A stretch of 64,000 bases of DNA, from assembly GCA_029266495.1 (NCBI GenBank), contig JAQSWS010000005.1:1-64000 (forward strand), read 5' to 3'. The position numbers and the translations under genes are program-made. This document shows, piece after piece, positions 61,462 through 64,000 of this stretch; position 1 is the first letter of the stretch; the number at the start of each line of letters is the position of its first letter. Below the pieces are notes generated by a model, which ran no database searches, had not been told where the DNA came from, and saw only the letters and a program-made list of their open reading frames with translations. The stretch is from Rariglobus sp. (GTDB lineage: Bacteria; Verrucomicrobiota; Verrucomicrobiia; Opitutales; Opitutaceae).

Positions 61462-63099
61462 ATGAAATTGATCTTTCGGCGCCTGTTCCCGCTCTACCTG
61501 CTGCTCGCGGCCCTCCCCCTTGCCGCTCAAGGCACCGCCCCGACCAAGCCGCTCGTCGCCAACGGCGACTTCGAGGCACCCACCGCCGCCGATAATCTGC
61601 CCGCCGCCTGGGAGGGCAAATCCGAGGGCGTGGTCACGGTCGTCAAAGAGGAGGACCGCCAGTTCGTCCGTCTGGTTTCCCAGGCGCCCAATCAGCTCGT
61701 GCTGATTTCCCAGCTCGTGCCCGTCCCGCCGGACGTGAAGGGCCTCGTTGTCCAGGCCCGCTTCCGCACCGCCAATGTCAAATTCGGCAAAGATTTCCTC
61801 TGCGACGCCCGCACCCGTTTCTCCTTCCTCGACGCCGCCGGCCAGCCCGTCGGCAAGAGTCCGAGCGACGTGATCTTCAACGCCAACGCCAAGACGTGGA
61901 CCGATGTCGAGCGCAAGTTCCTCATCCCCGAGGGTGCCGCCACCCTCAAGGTCAACCTCTGCCTCAACCGCCCCGCCTCGGGCACCCTCGACGTCGATGC
62001 GATCCGCCTTTCGCCCATGGACGCAAGCGAGGCCGAGGCCCTCGCACAGGCCCCGCTCCGCGCCCAGCAGAAGAAACTCGCCGACGAGGAGGAATCCTCC
62101 CGCCTGATCCAACTGCCATCCCTTACCCGCGAGCTCAAAGTCTCCGGAAACAAACTCATCAACGACCAGGGCCGCCCGGTCATCCTTCAAGGCGTCAACG
62201 TCCCCAGCCTCGAGTGGTCCGCCAAGGGTGAGCAGGTCAACCGCTCCGCCAAGGTCGCGCTCCTCGACTGGAAGGCCAACGTCATCCGCGTCCCTGTTTC
62301 CAACAGCTATTGGTTTGGCCGCGGCAAGGGCGCCAAGGAACCGTCCAACGACGCGGACGCCTACCGCCGCATCGTGGATGACCTGGTCAAGATCGCCGCC
62401 GGCCAGGGCGCCTACCTCATCCTCGACCTCCACCTCTTCGGCGGCCCCAAGGCCAACGCCGTGGAGTTCTGGAAGGACGCCGCCGCGCGTTACGCCAACA
62501 ACCCCGCCGTGCTCTTCGACCTCTTCAACGAACCCACCGGCATCACTTGGGACCTGTGGCAAAAAGGCGGCGTGCGCGAGGTGAAGGACAAAAAAACCCA
62601 GGAGGTCACCCAGGTCGAAGTCGTCGGCATGCAGGCGCTCATCGATGCCGTCCGCTCCACCGGCGCCCGCAACATCGTCATCGCGGGCGGCGTGGGCTAC
62701 GCCTACGACCTTAGCGGCGTCCTTGAGGGTTACGCCTTGGCCGATCACGACGGCAATGGACTCGTCTACGCCACCCATTTCTACAACTGGCACCGCGGCT
62801 GGGAGAAGCGCTTTCTCCCGCTCGCGAACAAATATCCGATCCTCGTCGGCGAATTTGGAGCCGACGTAAAGAAGATGTCCTTCATCCCCGGCAACCAGCA
62901 GGAAAATCCCTACACTTGGATGCCCGACGCGCTCGGCATGATCCAAAAATACAACCTGAACTGGACCGCGTTCTCCTTTCATCCGGCGGCCTCTCCCGTG
63001 CTCATCAAAGACTGGACCTACGAACCCACGCCGTTTTTCGGCGCCTTCGTGAAGGACGCCCTCGCGGGCAAAAAATTCGAGTCCGTAAAACTCCGCTGA
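61462..63099 (+). CDS. GH5-type cellulase/glycosidase with N-terminal carbohydrate-binding-like domain
   Basis: VILQGVNVPSLEWS, VLFDLFNEPTGITWDLW, ILVGEFGAD motifs. Confidence 0.85.
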   Translation: MKLIFRRLFPLYLLLAALPLAAQGTAPTKPLVANGDFEAPTAADNLPAAWEGKSEGVVTVVKEEDRQFVRLVSQAPNQLVLISQLVPVPPDVKGLVVQARFRTANVKFGKDFLCDARTRFSFLDAAGQPVGKSPSDVIFNANAKTWTDVERKFLIPEGAATLKVNLCLNRPASGTLDVDAIRLSPMDASEAEALAQAPLRAQQKKLADEEESSRLIQLPSLTRELKVSGNKLINDQGRPVILQGVNVPSLEWSAKGEQVNRSAKVALLDWKANVIRVPVSNSYWFGRGKGAKEPSNDADAYRRIVDDLVKIAAGQGAYLILDLHLFGGPKANAVEFWKDAAARYANNPAVLFDLFNEPTGITWDLWQKGGVREVKDKKTQEVTQVEVVGMQALIDAVRSTGARNIVIAGGVGYAYDLSGVLEGYALADHDGNGLVYATHFYNWHRGWEKRFLPLANKYPILVGEFGADVKKMSFIPGNQQENPYTWMPDALGMIQKYNLNWTAFSFHPAASPVLIKDWTYEPTPFFGAFVKDALAGKKFESVKLR

Positions 63100-63188
63100 T
63101 TTCCCCATGCGCCTGTTTCGCAATCAGCGCTACCCCCACCAGGTCTACGCCAGGTTCCGGTGACCCCGGCCTTCCTGGTCGCTCCTCC

Positions 63189-64000
63189 ATGACCCGTCTC
63201 ATCACGATGAAGGAGATTGCGGTCGCGGCCGGCGTTTCCACCGCCACCATCAGCCGGGCACTCGGAACCCACCCCCGCATCCCCGACGCCACCCGCCAGC
63301 GTATCCGGAAACTGGCGATTTCGCTCGGCTACCGGCCCAATCCGCTGCTCTCCGCCTACGCCCGGCAGCGCCGGGGAAAAACCCTGGGCGCGGAGATCGC
63401 CACGCTCGCCTACGTCACCAATTTCCCGACCGCCGACGAATGGCGGGGGAATACCTTCTACCAGCTGCTGTTCAAGGGCGCCGTCGCACAGGCCCGGCGC
63501 AACGGCTACAAGCTGGAGCATTTCTGGCTGCGCGAACCCGGCATGACCGGCAAACGACTCAGCGGGATTCTCGACAGCCGCGGCATCTCCGGCGTTTGCA
63601 TCGCCCCGACCCCTGTGGTGCGGCGGATAGATCTTGAGTGGAGCCGTTTCTGCTGCGTGACGATCGGCTACTCGCTGCTGCAACCGTTGCTGCACCGCAC
63701 CGCACCCCATCACTTCCAGGCCGTCCTCATCGCCAGCCGCAAGCTATGGCGCCTCGGCTACACCCGGATCGGTCTGTGCATAAAGGCCGCCACCAGCCCC
63801 CAAGTGAACGATCTCTGGCTGGCCGGCGCATTGGTTACCCAGCAGCAAAATCCCCAGACTCCGCTAAAGGTGTTTCTTTATGAAGAAACCAGTCGCGGCG
63901 ACATCCCCGCCTGGATCGCGAAGGAACGTCTTGAGGTCATTCTGAGCGACAATCCCCAGGCGCTGCGGGACCTGACGCGCGGCGGTGCCCAGGCGGCGGA
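63189..64000 (+). CDS. LacI family transcriptional regulator (truncated by window end)
   Basis: Translated by eye: MTRLITMKEIAVAAGVSTATISRALGTHPRIPDATRQRIRKLAISLGYRPNPLLSAYARQRRG...; absent from ORF track because it is open at the window end. Confidence 0.88.
   Translation, partial: MTRLITMKEIAVAAGVSTATISRALGTHPRIPDATRQRIRKLAISLGYRPNPLLSAYARQRRGKTLGAEIATLAYVTNFPTADEWRGNTFYQLLFKGAVAQARRNGYKLEHFWLREPGMTGKRLSGILDSRGISGVCIAPTPVVRRIDLEWSRFCCVTIGYSLLQPLLHRTAPHHFQAVLIASRKLWRLGYTRIGLCIKAATSPQVNDLWLAGALVTQQQNPQTPLKVFLYEETSRGDIPAWIAKERLEVILSDNPQALRDLTRGGAQAA

Overview
GC-rich bacterial chromosome window, probably Verrucomicrobia/Opitutaceae-like (Verru_Chthon cassette protein A, PEP-CTERM proteins). 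The left third (about 2.1-18.8 kb, almost all minus strand) is an RNA-repair/Ro60-type locus: NADK-like protein, two SPFH proteins, ADP-ribosylglycohydrolase, Nudix/NrtR-like regulator with palindromic operators, two RlaP/COG3541-like nucleotidyltransferases, RtcB, an unknown basic protein, a FliA/WhiG-type sigma factor, an HNH endonuclease and a TROVE/Ro60 protein. Embedded with it is a tRNA array (13.7-18.65 kb). By eye I can fold 25 CCA-encoding tRNAs covering 19 of 20 amino acids (no Gln), including an initiator-like tRNA. 24 of the 25 replace the invariant T-loop U55 with G (GTGCRA instead of GTTCRA). The D-loops I could read lack G18G19, so the canonical D/T elbow appears rewired across the whole set. 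In the same array, just upstream of Ro60, are about five YrlA-like Y RNA candidates with circularly permuted tRNA-like modules; these do keep canonical G18G19/TTCRA. Several tRNA loops carry 60-100 nt hairpin-forming insertions, and the cassette is bracketed by a 21-bp perfect inverted repeat. The rest is more ordinary: a LysR regulator, a giant 12-HAMP hybrid kinase, three tandem secreted paralogs, an Mla-type transporter, RecD2, an M16 protease pair, a Verru_Chthon/PEP-CTERM region, a GH5 glycosidase and LacI/GntR regulators. All structures were read by eye. No database or folding program was used.
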